From Pseudomonadota bacterium (GTDB lineage: Bacteria > Pseudomonadota > Alphaproteobacteria > UBA2136 > JASBTF01), in assembly GCA_030148545.1 (NCBI GenBank), contig JASBTF010000003.1, forward strand, positions 1 to 64,000: a DNA stretch of 64,000 bases, given 5' to 3'. Below the pieces are notes generated by a model. That model ran no database searches, was not told where the DNA came from, and was given only the letters and a program-made list of their open reading frames with translations. Below are positions 15,827-24,310 of this stretch, in pieces (within the stretch, counting starts at the first letter, position 1; every line of letters starts with the position of its first letter). A program made the position numbers and the translations under genes.

Positions 15827-16717
15827 TTAGAAGCAACTACCAGCGTGGCTAAAGCACACAGAGGCAGAGAAAGGCGGTTCACCACGGCCAGTTACATTGG
15901 ACTGGTAGTAAAGCGTACGCTGCCATGGGTCTACTGCATAACTGGCTGGTAAGCCAATGTCACGCATGAGGCGTTCCATATCAATTGGGTCACCTGCAAT
16001 GTATTGCTCGCTGCCACCAGTAGCTTCGGAGTAGTAGGTCACATCTTCATTACGGTCCAAATCAGAGCGGGGGTAGTAGTTAAATTGGCGGTAATTAATA
16101 CCACCTTCTTCTTCACACCAGCTTGGGCCATCACTCGCGCAGGAGCCATCAGCTTCCAAGTAACGTGCCTGTTCGTAGCTGGAGAGTTTGTCAACAATGA
16201 GGCGTGCCTGTGCTTTAAAATCATCCACACGCTGGCGTTCAATATTGATCGTACTGAATTTGGCACCAATATCGTCGTTGAGAGGTTCCCACAGGGCGTA
16301 GTCGCGCTCGCCACCAATAATAAGTGAATCGGCAATACCGTCTTTACCGGCGGAAACAACAGTGGCCATGTTGACATTCACTTCGGTAGACTGCACCTGC
16401 AGTGGCACGTTAATGCGAATGTAATTCCATGGCTGTCCCCATGGGTCTAGACGTAGGCTGGGGTTATCAATGTAGCCAGAGTCAAAAAGTTCGTTAAGAG
16501 TTTCTGGTAGTTCTAGCGCATTGTGGCTACGATACCAGTTGGCTAGTGCATCACGAATAAGCTCCACACCAACTTCAGCAGCTTCTACTTTACTGCGCTC
16601 TAGGCGAGACATAATGGTAAGACCACCAACAGCAGCAAGTACGCTGGCAACAATCAGCGCGATACGGGCATCTACCCCGAACATGGCACCACGTTGATTT
16701 AACAGAAAATTCTTCAT
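15827..16717 (-). CDS. Pseudopilin-like protein (major/GspG-like)
   Basis: 296 aa if it starts at 'MKNFLLNQRGAMFG'; the track's TTG at 16756 adds 13 residues. A short basic leader ending in Gly, then a hydrophobic helix ('ARIALIVASVLAAVGGLTI') and a globular domain with 'LRLDPWGQPWNY' near residue 100, the calcium-site-like DPWG feature of GspG pseudopilins. The Glu5 of canonical pilins is not in its usual place (sequence after Gly is AMFGVD). The C-terminal part has a four-Cys pattern, 'DGSCASDGPSWCEEEGG' and 'SVCFSHAGSC', suggesting disulfides. Last gene of the pilus cluster, 111 bp plus a repeat after the previous one. Confidence 0.7.
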   Translation of the reverse strand: MKNFLLNQRGAMFGVDARIALIVASVLAAVGGLTIMSRLERSKVEAAEVGVELIRDALANWYRSHNALELPETLNELFDSGYIDNPSLRLDPWGQPWNYIRINVPLQVQSTEVNVNMATVVSAGKDGIADSLIIGGERDYALWEPLNDDIGAKFSTINIERQRVDDFKAQARLIVDKLSSYEQARYLEADGSCASDGPSWCEEEGGINYRQFNYYPRSDLDRNEDVTYYSEATGGSEQYIAGDPIDMERLMRDIGLPASYAVDPWQRTLYYQSNVTGRGEPPFSASVCFSHAGSCF

Positions 16718-16847
16718 ATTCCTCATCGTACTGATTTTAGGCATGATGTCCAACAAAACTACTGATAGTAAGTTATTTTTTCAGCGTGTGTGTTGTGTGG
16801 GCGGGTAGCTTTATTTTTCTTCATATTCGAACAATATTAGAAAGCTT

Positions 16848-16936
16848 CGCCATCCCAAGCTCGCAGGGCGAGTTGGTTGGCGGAGGTCCAGGATACTTCC
16901 TGGTGCCTTGCTGCGGCTTTGCCGACAGCAAGAGCA
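16848..16936 (+). repeat. Three-hairpin intergenic repeat, copy 3
   Basis: CCAAgCTCGC-AGG-GCGAGTTGG, then CCAGGA-TACT-TCCTGG, then CTTGCTGcGGC-TTT-GCCgaCAGCAAG. Nearly identical to copy 2 over the first 60 bp. It ends 2 bp from the stop codon of the 253-aa pilus gene and fills the gap inside that operon, so it will be transcribed and could act as an mRNA stabiliser or processing site. Confidence 0.88.
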
Positions 16937-16938
16937 TG

Positions 16939-17700
16939 TTAATTACCGCGGCGGAGATCAAGGTCATGAGAATGGGTGTAGCCCCATGGTGTGGTGAACT
17001 CTAGCTGGCCAAAGTCATCTTCTAGGTAAAAGTAGTCAAATGGGCGGCCCCATGTATCGGTTAGGGAAAGCTGACCTTCAATTTCATCAATATATTCGTC
17101 TTTGTAGGGCATGCGCAGCTCGTTAGCATAAAATCCGTAAACTATTTCTGCTACTTGTTCTAAGCGAGCAATGGATGTTTCAACTTGTTCGCGGCGTGCA
17201 GCAGAGCTGTCGAACAGCACAACATTACGGTCGCTAGGTCCGGCAAAATCTTGCAATGCTTGGCCATCGGCTAGTTGTTCCATTTGTGCGCGCAGTAATG
17301 GGTCATCGCTCATGGTGATCAAAGCTTGCTTGCTGCGCAGGCCATATTCTTCTTTACCTTCGCGTACTACTACGTGGAGGTCTTGCCCACCGCGGGTACG
17401 CACGCCAGCACCTTCGGCATAGGTGAGAGCACGGTTAAGGTCTAGGTCAGCGCTAAATTCTGTGCCTTCAGCTAGAATAGAATATTCCAACGCTTGGCGT
17501 ACATCTTGAGCACGAGCTTGTTCTAGCGCCATACGGCGTTCTTCTAGCTTTTCTAGCTCTCTGTCAGCGTAGATACCAATGTTAGATGAAAACAGGGTTA
17601 ACCCCATGAGCAAACCAAACATGAATGGAGAAAAGGCACCACGCTGTTGTTTAAGCCAGCGTAGCAGTTTTTTACAAGACAATACGTAGGGAGAGCACAT
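16939..17700 (-). CDS. Pseudopilin-like/pilus assembly protein
   Basis: 253 aa. N-terminal basic leader 'LLRWLKQQRGAFSPFMFGLL' followed by a hydrophobic helix, the same 'QRGA' junction as the downstream pseudopilin, suggesting a shared processing signal. Coiled segment ~45-75, C-terminal 'TDTWGRPFDYFYLEDD' and 'TTPWGYTHSHDL' resembling the TDPWG-type loops of pseudopilins. Starts 29 bp inside the preceding PilP-like gene. Exact family not recognised. Confidence 0.6.
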   Translation of the reverse strand: MCSPYVLSCKKLLRWLKQQRGAFSPFMFGLLMGLTLFSSNIGIYADRELEKLEERRMALEQARAQDVRQALEYSILAEGTEFSADLDLNRALTYAEGAGVRTRGGQDLHVVVREGKEEYGLRSKQALITMSDDPLLRAQMEQLADGQALQDFAGPSDRNVVLFDSSAARREQVETSIARLEQVAEIVYGFYANELRMPYKDEYIDEIEGQLSLTDTWGRPFDYFYLEDDFGQLEFTTPWGYTHSHDLDLRRGN

Positions 17701-18529
17701 AGTCCACCCCGTCTACGTTCAATACCACCTGGCGAGAAGCAATTGATTCTACAGTAACGTAGAGCTGATGGCGTTGCATAAATTTGTTGGGGTTTTCTTG
17801 GCGATCTTTTTTATATTCTTCTAGCACTTCATCGCGAATAGTCAGCAGCTCTTGGTAGGTAGAAAAAGGCACACTTTGCTGTGGCGGTAGTGCTTGCTCT
17901 AATAGTGCTTCAATAATTTCAATGTCTGGAATGTAATTTACGGTGAGGGCAAAGCGGTCACCTTCGGCATAACGTATGTTATTGATAATGGCATATTTAA
18001 CAGGAGCTGTTACTACGCTTTGTAGCGCCAAATTATTCATTTGGCGCTGAACACTCTGTTCGCTTACCGGCGTATCTTTCAAAGCATCGCTATTTGTTAG
18101 TAGCTCTGTTAGGTAGTTTTTAAATTCGCTTAAGTCGGTATTAGGTTGGGTAGAGCTGGTGGCGCTACTTAGTGTAATGGTTTGGGTAAAGTCGGTGGCA
18201 TCAAAACTGCTTACATTGGCACTAATACGTTTAGGGCCACGGCCTGCAGTTTTACCGGTTGTGCTGCCAGAGCTAACGGGTGAGCCAATACCAAGCGGGT
18301 CCAGCAGTGTTTTACGGAACAGTTGCTTAGTATCGCCAATTTGTACGGCAATACCTGTTTCCGTTTGGCGGCGTTCAAAATCGGCAATTACTTCCTCGCG
18401 GGTGAAGTCAAAGTCAGGCTGGCCAGTAAAGGTATTAGGCCATGCTAAGCGGCTCTGCTGCTGGGCACCAGCGGCAAGAGTAAGTGCAAGGACGCACAAA
18501 GCGCTACAGCAATGCCGGGTCATGTACAT
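17672..18529 (-). CDS. Exported PilP-like pilus protein
   Basis: 285 aa from the ATG at 18529, with 'GAAGGA' seven bases upstream; the track's start is a TTG five codons earlier. Signal peptide 'MTRHCCSALCVLALTLAAGA'. Ser/Thr-rich middle, then a C-terminal beta-rich piece 'VTVESIASRQVVLNVDGVDY' like the C-terminus of PilP/GspC domains that contact the secretin. Assignment rests on position after PilN/PilO-like genes and that C-terminal pattern. Overlaps both neighbours, so translational coupling is likely. Confidence 0.55.
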   Translation of the reverse strand: MYMTRHCCSALCVLALTLAAGAQQQSRLAWPNTFTGQPDFDFTREEVIADFERRQTETGIAVQIGDTKQLFRKTLLDPLGIGSPVSSGSTTGKTAGRGPKRISANVSSFDATDFTQTITLSSATSSTQPNTDLSEFKNYLTELLTNSDALKDTPVSEQSVQRQMNNLALQSVVTAPVKYAIINNIRYAEGDRFALTVNYIPDIEIIEALLEQALPPQQSVPFSTYQELLTIRDEVLEEYKKDRQENPNKFMQRHQLYVTVESIASRQVVLNVDGVDYVLSLRIVL

Positions 18530-19001
18530 AAATATATCCTTCAATCAGTACCATTGCCAAATTATCGGCAGTGCCTTTTGGTGTTTTGCTACAGCCATAG
18601 CAAAAACGGTATGGGGCAAATCCTGGTAGTTCTGCCATTTTCTTAATCACGTTGTTCATCTGCTCGTATGTAGCAGGGCCAGTAATACGGAAAATGTGGC
18701 GATACAAACCTTGGTTACTCACCAATGGGCGAGGTTGACCAATAAAGCGTAGAGTAAGCCCTGGGTCGCCAATATCTAACGTACGCTCAATCGTAAATTT
18801 TTGGTCGTCACCTTGTAGCATGGTGTTTTGTTTTACATCGGCCAGCATACCTTCTAGGCGGAGCGCTTCATCGCGGCGCCGGTCGGCTTCGCTCACGGCA
18901 CGTTTACGCACTTCAATAGTTTGCTGGTTTTGCACAAACTGGAATGTACCAATAATGAGGGTGAAAGCGATAATCGCAAGGCCAAGAGTAAAGCGGAGCA
19001 T
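18504..19001 (-). CDS. PilO/GspM-like inner-membrane protein
   Basis: 165 aa. One N-terminal membrane helix ('FTLGLAIIAFTLIIGTFQFV'), a coiled segment ~30-55, then a small periplasmic ferredoxin-like domain containing 'FCYGCS'. Size, topology and place between the PilN-like and PilP-like genes suggest a PilO/GspM equivalent. Its ATG overlaps the stop of the upstream gene by one base. Sequence similarity to known PilO is not evident by eye. Confidence 0.55.
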   Translation of the reverse strand: MLRFTLGLAIIAFTLIIGTFQFVQNQQTIEVRKRAVSEADRRRDEALRLEGMLADVKQNTMLQGDDQKFTIERTLDIGDPGLTLRFIGQPRPLVSNQGLYRHIFRITGPATYEQMNNVIKKMAELPGFAPYRFCYGCSKTPKGTADNLAMVLIEGYIYVHDPALL

Positions 19002-20107
19002 TAGCGTTGTCCTCCTTGAATAGCATCTTGGATGCGTTGATCTTCTTCATAAAGGCGTATTTGCTCACGTAGTAAACGCAAGTCAACCAAGCCTTCTAGT
19101 TTAAAGTCCGGCCCTGGTGGTTTACGGATACCACGTAGTGTAGAGCTTTTTGCTAGTACATTTTTGGCAATAGGTTCTTCCTGCAGCCAACCTTTATACA
19201 CATCGCGCTCGGCACTAATAGTAGCCAGCATAGCTTGTGGAGGCTCTTGCGGGTTTACATTACGTACTTCAATACTTTCTACCTGCATGCTGGCTTGCTG
19301 CGTAGCAATAGCAACATCTTGCGCCAGTAGTGGTAATAAGTCGCGGTATTGCATTTGGCGCTGCTGTTCGTTCACAGCTCGGAGCATTTCGGGCACGTTA
19401 CCGCCACGTGGCATAGCGCTTTCAATACGTCGTGCTTGGGTGGTGTAGTGGCTAATTTGTTGGTTTTGCCAAAAGGTCATCGCAAAGGCGGTACCAGCCA
19501 TAATGAGTGATGCAAGCAATACCAACATGCCGTATTTTTCTTGGAATGTGGGCATGTTGAGCCATGTAGCCGTTTCCAGCGGCATTTCCAAAGCTGGTTT
19601 TACATTGGCATCCAGCTCGGCAATTTTTTCTCTATCCCAGTTGGTGTAGATGTTCTTTTGCGAGGTTCGTGGGTAGGATTTAAAAATTTGCTGCAAATCG
19701 CGCACCCAAGTAAGTGGGGTAGTGGGCTGAATGTAAGAATCGTTCATATCCCAGTGGAAAATCACATCGGCAGCTACCAAAATATTTACTTCGTTTGCTT
19801 CACGAGATTTCATGCGGCAAAGGTCGAGCAGGGGCATATCACCAAAAGTTTGTGCCGCAATTTGCATGGCCTTATGGTCGTCTTCGTCAATCTCTTCCTT
19901 CAGAATATATTGGTAAGGGTTAATGTGTTCGCCATCAATACTACGTGGGGCAAAAAAGCACAGAGAAAGGTGTTTACGGCTTTGCTCACTGGTTACCTCT
20001 TGCCATGTCTCGGCAAAAATGGAGGTTTCTTCCCCTTGAGGGAAGTATTCCACCCGCTCCAAGCCAACGAAGCAGATGTTTTTAAAGGTGTTGCCAAGTG
20101 TCTTCAT
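19001..20107 (-). CDS. PilN/GspL-like bitopic pilus protein
   Basis: 368 aa. A cytoplasmic N-terminal part of ~195 residues, one membrane helix at ~198-218 ('GMLVLLASLIMAGTAFAMTF'), then a periplasmic coiled region and small domain. This matches GspL or a PilM-PilN fusion layout. No ATP-binding signature is obvious in the N-terminal half. It overlaps pilC-like gene by 4 bp, so it is clearly within the operon. Confidence 0.55.
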   Translation of the reverse strand: MKTLGNTFKNICFVGLERVEYFPQGEETSIFAETWQEVTSEQSRKHLSLCFFAPRSIDGEHINPYQYILKEEIDEDDHKAMQIAAQTFGDMPLLDLCRMKSREANEVNILVAADVIFHWDMNDSYIQPTTPLTWVRDLQQIFKSYPRTSQKNIYTNWDREKIAELDANVKPALEMPLETATWLNMPTFQEKYGMLVLLASLIMAGTAFAMTFWQNQQISHYTTQARRIESAMPRGGNVPEMLRAVNEQQRQMQYRDLLPLLAQDVAIATQQASMQVESIEVRNVNPQEPPQAMLATISAERDVYKGWLQEEPIAKNVLAKSSTLRGIRKPPGPDFKLEGLVDLRLLREQIRLYEEDQRIQDAIQGGQR

Positions 20108-21216
20108 GATTGCGTCAACACGATTGATAACATATCAAGCAGCATTACCCCACCCCCAAGTACCCAAAAACTGGAGGAAGTTACACTTACAAAGCGTGTA
20201 TTGGCATCGTTCAGCATGCGTTCCAAAATACCGTAGGCGTGGTGCATCCCTTCAATCATCACGTCGTTAATGCCTTCATCGCTGCTGGTGTAGTTCTCAG
20301 CAACCGATACTGGCGTTACAACAATGTCAGGGAAACCGGCTTTTTTCATCGCTTCACTCATTTGGCCACCACTGGTAATCACGGCGTTAAAGCCATCAAT
20401 TTTTTGTTTAAGCACTAAGTTGGTGGAGAGCGCTTCCATAATAGGAATCATCTGTTTGGGTTGCACACCACTGGCAATCAGGTGAGGGAAGTACAGCAAC
20501 ATGGAGCTATACGTTTTATAGGTAATAAATTTACCCAAAATCGGCATATCTAGCATGAACTGGTCTACCCACAGTTTACCATCACGTGAGCGCACTAGGC
20601 TGAACAGAATGACAATACCAATCACAAAAATGGTGAGAATAATATACCAGTTGTCCGCCATCACTCCGGTAAAGTCCATAATCATTTGCGGGACAATACC
20701 AACAGGCTTACCCTGTGCTTCGCGCAGCTTTACCATAACGGGTAGGGTGTTTAGGCCTGTATTAAATAGAGAGGCAAAGCTGAGCAGTAGCAATGCCATT
20801 GGTGTAAGAATTTCTGCCATGCCAGCACGGCCAGATTGAATTTTCTTATCTTCTAGCTGACGCAAAATTTGGAAAGCTTGTTCCATTTGGTTGGATGCTT
20901 CACCAGCCATAACCGCAGCACGGTGAATATCGGTAAACAGCTTTGGCTCCATCTCCATAGCTTTACTGAGCGATTTACCTTGGGCTACTTTAGCGGCAAT
21001 AGCGTGCATTGCCTCTGAGATATCTTCTTTCTTCTCGCTTTGGAATGCTTTACCTACCGCACGGCAAGCTTCAACAGTTGTATTACCAGAGCGCAGCATC
21101 ATCCCCATAAAAAAGAACAAGCGCTCACGGTCGCGCGCTTTAACCTCGGTAACCCGAGGCCCAAGCAAACCAGGCGTTTTAGGCCCGCCACTAAGCAAGT
21201 TGTTCAAGGTCTGCAC
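20104..21216 (-). CDS. pilC: PilC/GspF-family inner-membrane platform protein
   Basis: 370 aa, GTG start. Two GspF domains, each with the pattern seen in 'FFFMGMMLRSGNTTVEACRA' and 'LLYFPHLIASGVQPKQMIPI', with three membrane segments (~150-175, ~200-220, ~345-365). The platform protein couples the ATPase to pilin assembly. It overlaps the ATPase gene by 26 bp. Confidence 0.85.
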   Translation of the reverse strand: MQTLNNLLSGGPKTPGLLGPRVTEVKARDRERLFFFMGMMLRSGNTTVEACRAVGKAFQSEKKEDISEAMHAIAAKVAQGKSLSKAMEMEPKLFTDIHRAAVMAGEASNQMEQAFQILRQLEDKKIQSGRAGMAEILTPMALLLLSFASLFNTGLNTLPVMVKLREAQGKPVGIVPQMIMDFTGVMADNWYIILTIFVIGIVILFSLVRSRDGKLWVDQFMLDMPILGKFITYKTYSSMLLYFPHLIASGVQPKQMIPIMEALSTNLVLKQKIDGFNAVITSGGQMSEAMKKAGFPDIVVTPVSVAENYTSSDEGINDVMIEGMHHAYGILERMLNDANTRFVSVTSSSFWVLGGGVMLLDMLSIVLTQS

Positions 21217-22888
21217 TAAAGAATTTCTCCAGTTCGTCCAGGCTGGTTATGCCTTTTTGCACGTGGTACATGCCTTGGTAAAGCATATCACGCATGCCAG
21301 ATGTAAAGGCTTGTTCACGCACAATTTCTACCCAGTCCGGGCGCAGTTTGGTACCCGCCCATACATTTTTGGTAATATCTTTGCGCCATAGCTCTAGCAC
21401 TTCTTCCATCGCAATACGGCCGCGGTAGCCACGGTAGCCACAAGCCTCACAACCACTGTGGTTGCCGCGGTAAATTACATCACCAGCTTTAAAGTTCATG
21501 TCGCGTACGCTGTTCATTTTGTTGGCTAGTTCAACATCTAACTCTAACGGTGTTTTACACTTATTACATAGGCGGCGCACTAAACGCTGCGCAACAACAC
21601 CACGTACGTTACTAAAAATCTGTTCAGCTGGCACACCACGCTGTAGCAAACGGTCTAGTGTCATAAAGGCATCGTTAGCGTGGAGGGTGGTAATAACTAA
21701 GTGACCAAGGTTACCGGCGTCAATACAGTCACGGGTATCTTCTGGGGTACGAACTTCCCCAATATATACCACGTCTGGGTCACCACGAAGCGCACCACCT
21801 TTAATGTAGCTTTTCAGCGTTAGGCCTGCTTGTGGGTCACCTTCGGTTTGAATCACGTTGGCCATACGTTCTTCAATTTGGTCTTCAAATGATACAATGT
21901 TTTGGCCAGGGCGTTGGTTACGGCGCAACATTACACGTGCCGCGGTAGATTTACCCATACCGGTCGGTCCGCTAAACATTACCACGCCTTCTTCAAAGCG
22001 GAACAGCTGGTCAATCTTGTTAATGTTCTCACGCGTGTAGCCAAAGTTGTCCACGTTACCTTCAAACGGTTTCAAGAAACGCAGGGCAATTTTAGCCGTA
22101 TTCTCAAGCGAGATAGGGATAGACGTATAACGAATATCAATCTGTTGGCGGTTGGTGAGGTCGAAAGTCATACGACCGTATAAAATCTGTTTAAAGTTAT
22201 CGGCACGTACACCAGCCATGTGGCGCAAACGACCAATCACACGTTCGTACACTTCAATAGGGAGGCTTACCAATTCTTCTAGCTCACCATCAATACGTGC
22301 CATCACGGTTGGTTTACGGTTCAAAATCTCAATGTGAATATCCGAGGCGCCGTTTTTATAACCGGTACGAATAACCTCATCAGTGAGGGAAATAATACTA
22401 TCGTCGTTACCTGCACTAATTTGTGCGTAAGCATTTTCTACAAGGAATTTTAGTGAGTGGCCTTCGCGCTTGTTCATGCGCTCAATGGCAGATTCAATTG
22501 CACGTGGGCTTGCCCATACAAATTCATGACGGCTCTTGCGGTGGCGCAGTACAATTTCGCTCTGTAAACGTTTGTTAGGCAAATCAGCAGCTGCCCAAAT
22601 AATAGCGCCACGACCTAGCTCAATAGGGCAGGTGGTGTAGTACTGCATAAATTCGCGGTCTACGCCTTCCACCACATGTGGGGTAATGCGGGCCATATCT
22701 TCATCGGCACGCATGGGGAAGTCGTAAGCGATGGCACGATAGCGAGATTGCTGTTCGTTAGTCAGCTTACCGGATTTACCCAAGGCTTCAATTAGCGCAT
22801 CAGGGTCTTTCTGTACGGTTACGGGCAGATTTTGCAGGTCACCAATGTTGATGATCTGATCAGATATCATCAGGTCAACAATGTCCAT
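21191..22888 (-). CDS. pilB: PilB/GspE-family assembly ATPase
   Basis: 565 aa from the ATG at 22888, preceded by 'ACGGGAGCC'; the track's start is 10 codons upstream. Walker A 'FSGPTGMGKSTAAR', Walker B region 'DPDVVYIGEVRTPEDT', His-box 'GHLVITTLHANDA', and the zinc-binding CxxC pairs 'CNKCKTPLEL' and 'CEACGYRGYRGR' typical of extension ATPases. It leads the cluster, which lacks a secretin, prepilin peptidase and PilT retraction ATPase within this window. Confidence 0.92.
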   Translation of the reverse strand: MDIVDLMISDQIINIGDLQNLPVTVQKDPDALIEALGKSGKLTNEQQSRYRAIAYDFPMRADEDMARITPHVVEGVDREFMQYYTTCPIELGRGAIIWAAADLPNKRLQSEIVLRHRKSRHEFVWASPRAIESAIERMNKREGHSLKFLVENAYAQISAGNDDSIISLTDEVIRTGYKNGASDIHIEILNRKPTVMARIDGELEELVSLPIEVYERVIGRLRHMAGVRADNFKQILYGRMTFDLTNRQQIDIRYTSIPISLENTAKIALRFLKPFEGNVDNFGYTRENINKIDQLFRFEEGVVMFSGPTGMGKSTAARVMLRRNQRPGQNIVSFEDQIEERMANVIQTEGDPQAGLTLKSYIKGGALRGDPDVVYIGEVRTPEDTRDCIDAGNLGHLVITTLHANDAFMTLDRLLQRGVPAEQIFSNVRGVVAQRLVRRLCNKCKTPLELDVELANKMNSVRDMNFKAGDVIYRGNHSGCEACGYRGYRGRIAMEEVLELWRKDITKNVWAGTKLRPDWVEIVREQAFTSGMRDMLYQGMYHVQKGITSLDELEKFFSADLEQLA

Positions 22889-23029
22889 TACTGGCTCCCG
22901 TAGTGTTGGTTCACGCAATACATCACCCGATACTCTATAGCTAAACCCTTAAGCTGCCTAGCCTTGCGCACAATATATAGGGTGGTAATGGCACATAGGT
23001 GCTACACATAGTGGCGCGTAAGTCACAAA

Positions 23030-23068
23030 AATAAAGACCCCGGCATTCTCTGTGGTGAGAAGCCGGGG
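23030..23068 (-). terminator. Terminator of the 60-aa gene
   Basis: Minus strand: CCCCGGC-TTCTC-ACCACA-GAGAA-t-GCCGGGG followed by TCTTTATTTTT. The stem is long with one bulged base. Confidence 0.85.
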
Positions 23069-23077
23069 TATAGTAAT

Positions 23078-23260
23078 TTAATTTGTATTAGCTGCTACCA
23101 AGAAAGGTGGCGGTGCTGCGCAATAATCGAAGGGCGGAGGTAGTTCAGGCGAGGGCTGCATCTGTTCGTGCATTGCCCTTAGTAGAAAAATATTTCTTTC
23201 CACCAGTGTCATTGCATCATCTACTAGTTCTTGCGGTGGTTGAGCAGAATTAGAACTCAT
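23078..23260 (-). CDS. Small Pro-rich protein of unknown function
   Basis: 60 aa, 'MSSNSAQPPQELVDDAMTLV' then 'QPSPELPPPFDYCAAPPPF'. A predicted helix with hydrophobic spacing at ~10-32 followed by proline-rich tail. 'GGGGAGT' lies 7 bases before the ATG, and a strong terminator follows the stop by 10 bp; both support a real gene. No family recognised. Confidence 0.6.
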   Translation of the reverse strand: MSSNSAQPPQELVDDAMTLVERNIFLLRAMHEQMQPSPELPPPFDYCAAPPPFLVAANTN

Positions 23261-23435
23261 CGTGCATACTCCCCAGTTTGCACAAAAATTTAACTAAAAA
23301 CGAACGTAACGAGACAGTTATAAACATCAAATAGATATGTCTCGTCAACAGAAAAGTACTTGACGCCCGCGCTGCATTGCCGTATACGGGGCGCCTACAA
23401 CGAAATTGTAAGTATATAAATATTAAGGTGACGCT

Positions 23436-23570
23436 ATGAAACGCACATACCAACCAAGTAAACTGATCCGCAAACGCCGCCACGGCTTTATGAAGCGTAT
23501 GGCTGACCGTTGGGGCCGCATGGTACTCAAGCGTCGTCGCGCTAAAGGCCGTAAGCGTCTTACTGTATAA
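23436..23570 (+). CDS. rpmH: Ribosomal protein bL34
   Basis: 44 aa, not in the ORF track: '[20 protein letters not shown]', ending in 'KGRKRLTV'. 'TAAGGTG' serves as ribosome site. rpmH is normally followed by rnpA and yidC; here a terminator follows at once, so that linkage is lost. Confidence 0.97.
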   Translation: MKRTYQPSKLIRKRRHGFMKRMADRWGRMVLKRRRAKGRKRLTV

Positions 23571-23588
23571 TTCAGTTACTGAGTTTTG

Positions 23589-23614
23589 AAAGCCGCCCCT
23601 TAGGGGCGGTTTTT
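23589..23614 (+). terminator. Terminator after rpmH
   Basis: GCCGCCCC-TTA-GGGGCGG followed by TTTTT, 19 bp after the stop. Confidence 0.94.
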
Positions 23615-23652
23615 CATTGCTGTTTTGTGTTGTTTTCTGCTATCACAGCGGC

Positions 23653-24306
23653 ATGGTTGCGGTATCCATTCAACAGGTAGAAGAACAGCTGGCACAAACG
23701 CAGTGCACAGAATGTGGCTATAACGGCTGTGCGCCTTATGCTCAGGCTATTGTGGAAGAAAGTGCGGCTATCAACCTGTGTCGCCCAGGTGGTGAGCGTG
23801 TGGTGGCTAAGTTAGCTGACCTGCTTGACCAACCAATTATTGCGCCAGCGCAGCAGCCTGAAAAACCTCAGGTAGTGAATATTACAGCGGCGGATTGCAT
23901 TGGCTGCACGCTGTGCATTCAGGCTTGCCCGACCGATGCCATTATTGGTGCGCCCAAACAGCTCCATGTGGTGGATGCTGACCGTTGTACAGGCTGTAAA
24001 CTGTGCCTTAAACCATGCCCGGTAGATTGCATTACGCTACACCTAGGTGAGAGCTACCGTGATATGGCAGCACGTACGCTAGATATTGCCAATTGGGTGA
24101 AGAGCCGCAACACGCGCTTAGCATCGCAAGGTAAGCGCTTTCGTGCGGAGGCACAGCAAAAAGCTACGGTAAACCGCAAAAACGTATTACCAGCTGAGCT
24201 ACAAGCCCGTATTGAAGCGGCGCGCCAGCGTAACCAACAAAAATACGCAGGTAAGGAAATTCCCGCACCACAAGCCTTGCGTAATCAGCAAAATTCAGGA
24301 GAATAG
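23653..24306 (+). CDS. RnfB-like iron-sulfur protein, stand-alone
   Basis: 217 aa from the ATG at 23653 ('MVAVSIQQVEEQL'). N-terminal Fe-S motif 'CTECGYNGCAPYAQ...NLC' (CxxCx4C...C) and two ferredoxin motifs, 'CIGCTLCIQACPTDAI' and 'CTGCKLCLKPCPVDCI', binding two further [4Fe-4S] clusters. No membrane anchor, unlike RnfB of true Rnf complexes, and no rnfACDGE genes are nearby. Such solitary RnfB-like ferredoxins occur in several proteobacteria, often in a redox-partner role. Basic C-terminal tail. Ends 4 bp before dcd. Confidence 0.85.
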   Translation: MVAVSIQQVEEQLAQTQCTECGYNGCAPYAQAIVEESAAINLCRPGGERVVAKLADLLDQPIIAPAQQPEKPQVVNITAADCIGCTLCIQACPTDAIIGAPKQLHVVDADRCTGCKLCLKPCPVDCITLHLGESYRDMAARTLDIANWVKSRNTRLASQGKRFRAEAQQKATVNRKNVLPAELQARIEAARQRNQQKYAGKEIPAPQALRNQQNSGE

Positions 24307-24310
24307 GGGT

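Noticed and set aside
22919-23435. Replication origin near rpmH
   Set aside because: rpmH often lies near oriC, but no cluster of DnaA boxes (TTATNCACA) is visible and dnaA, rnpA and yidC are absent.
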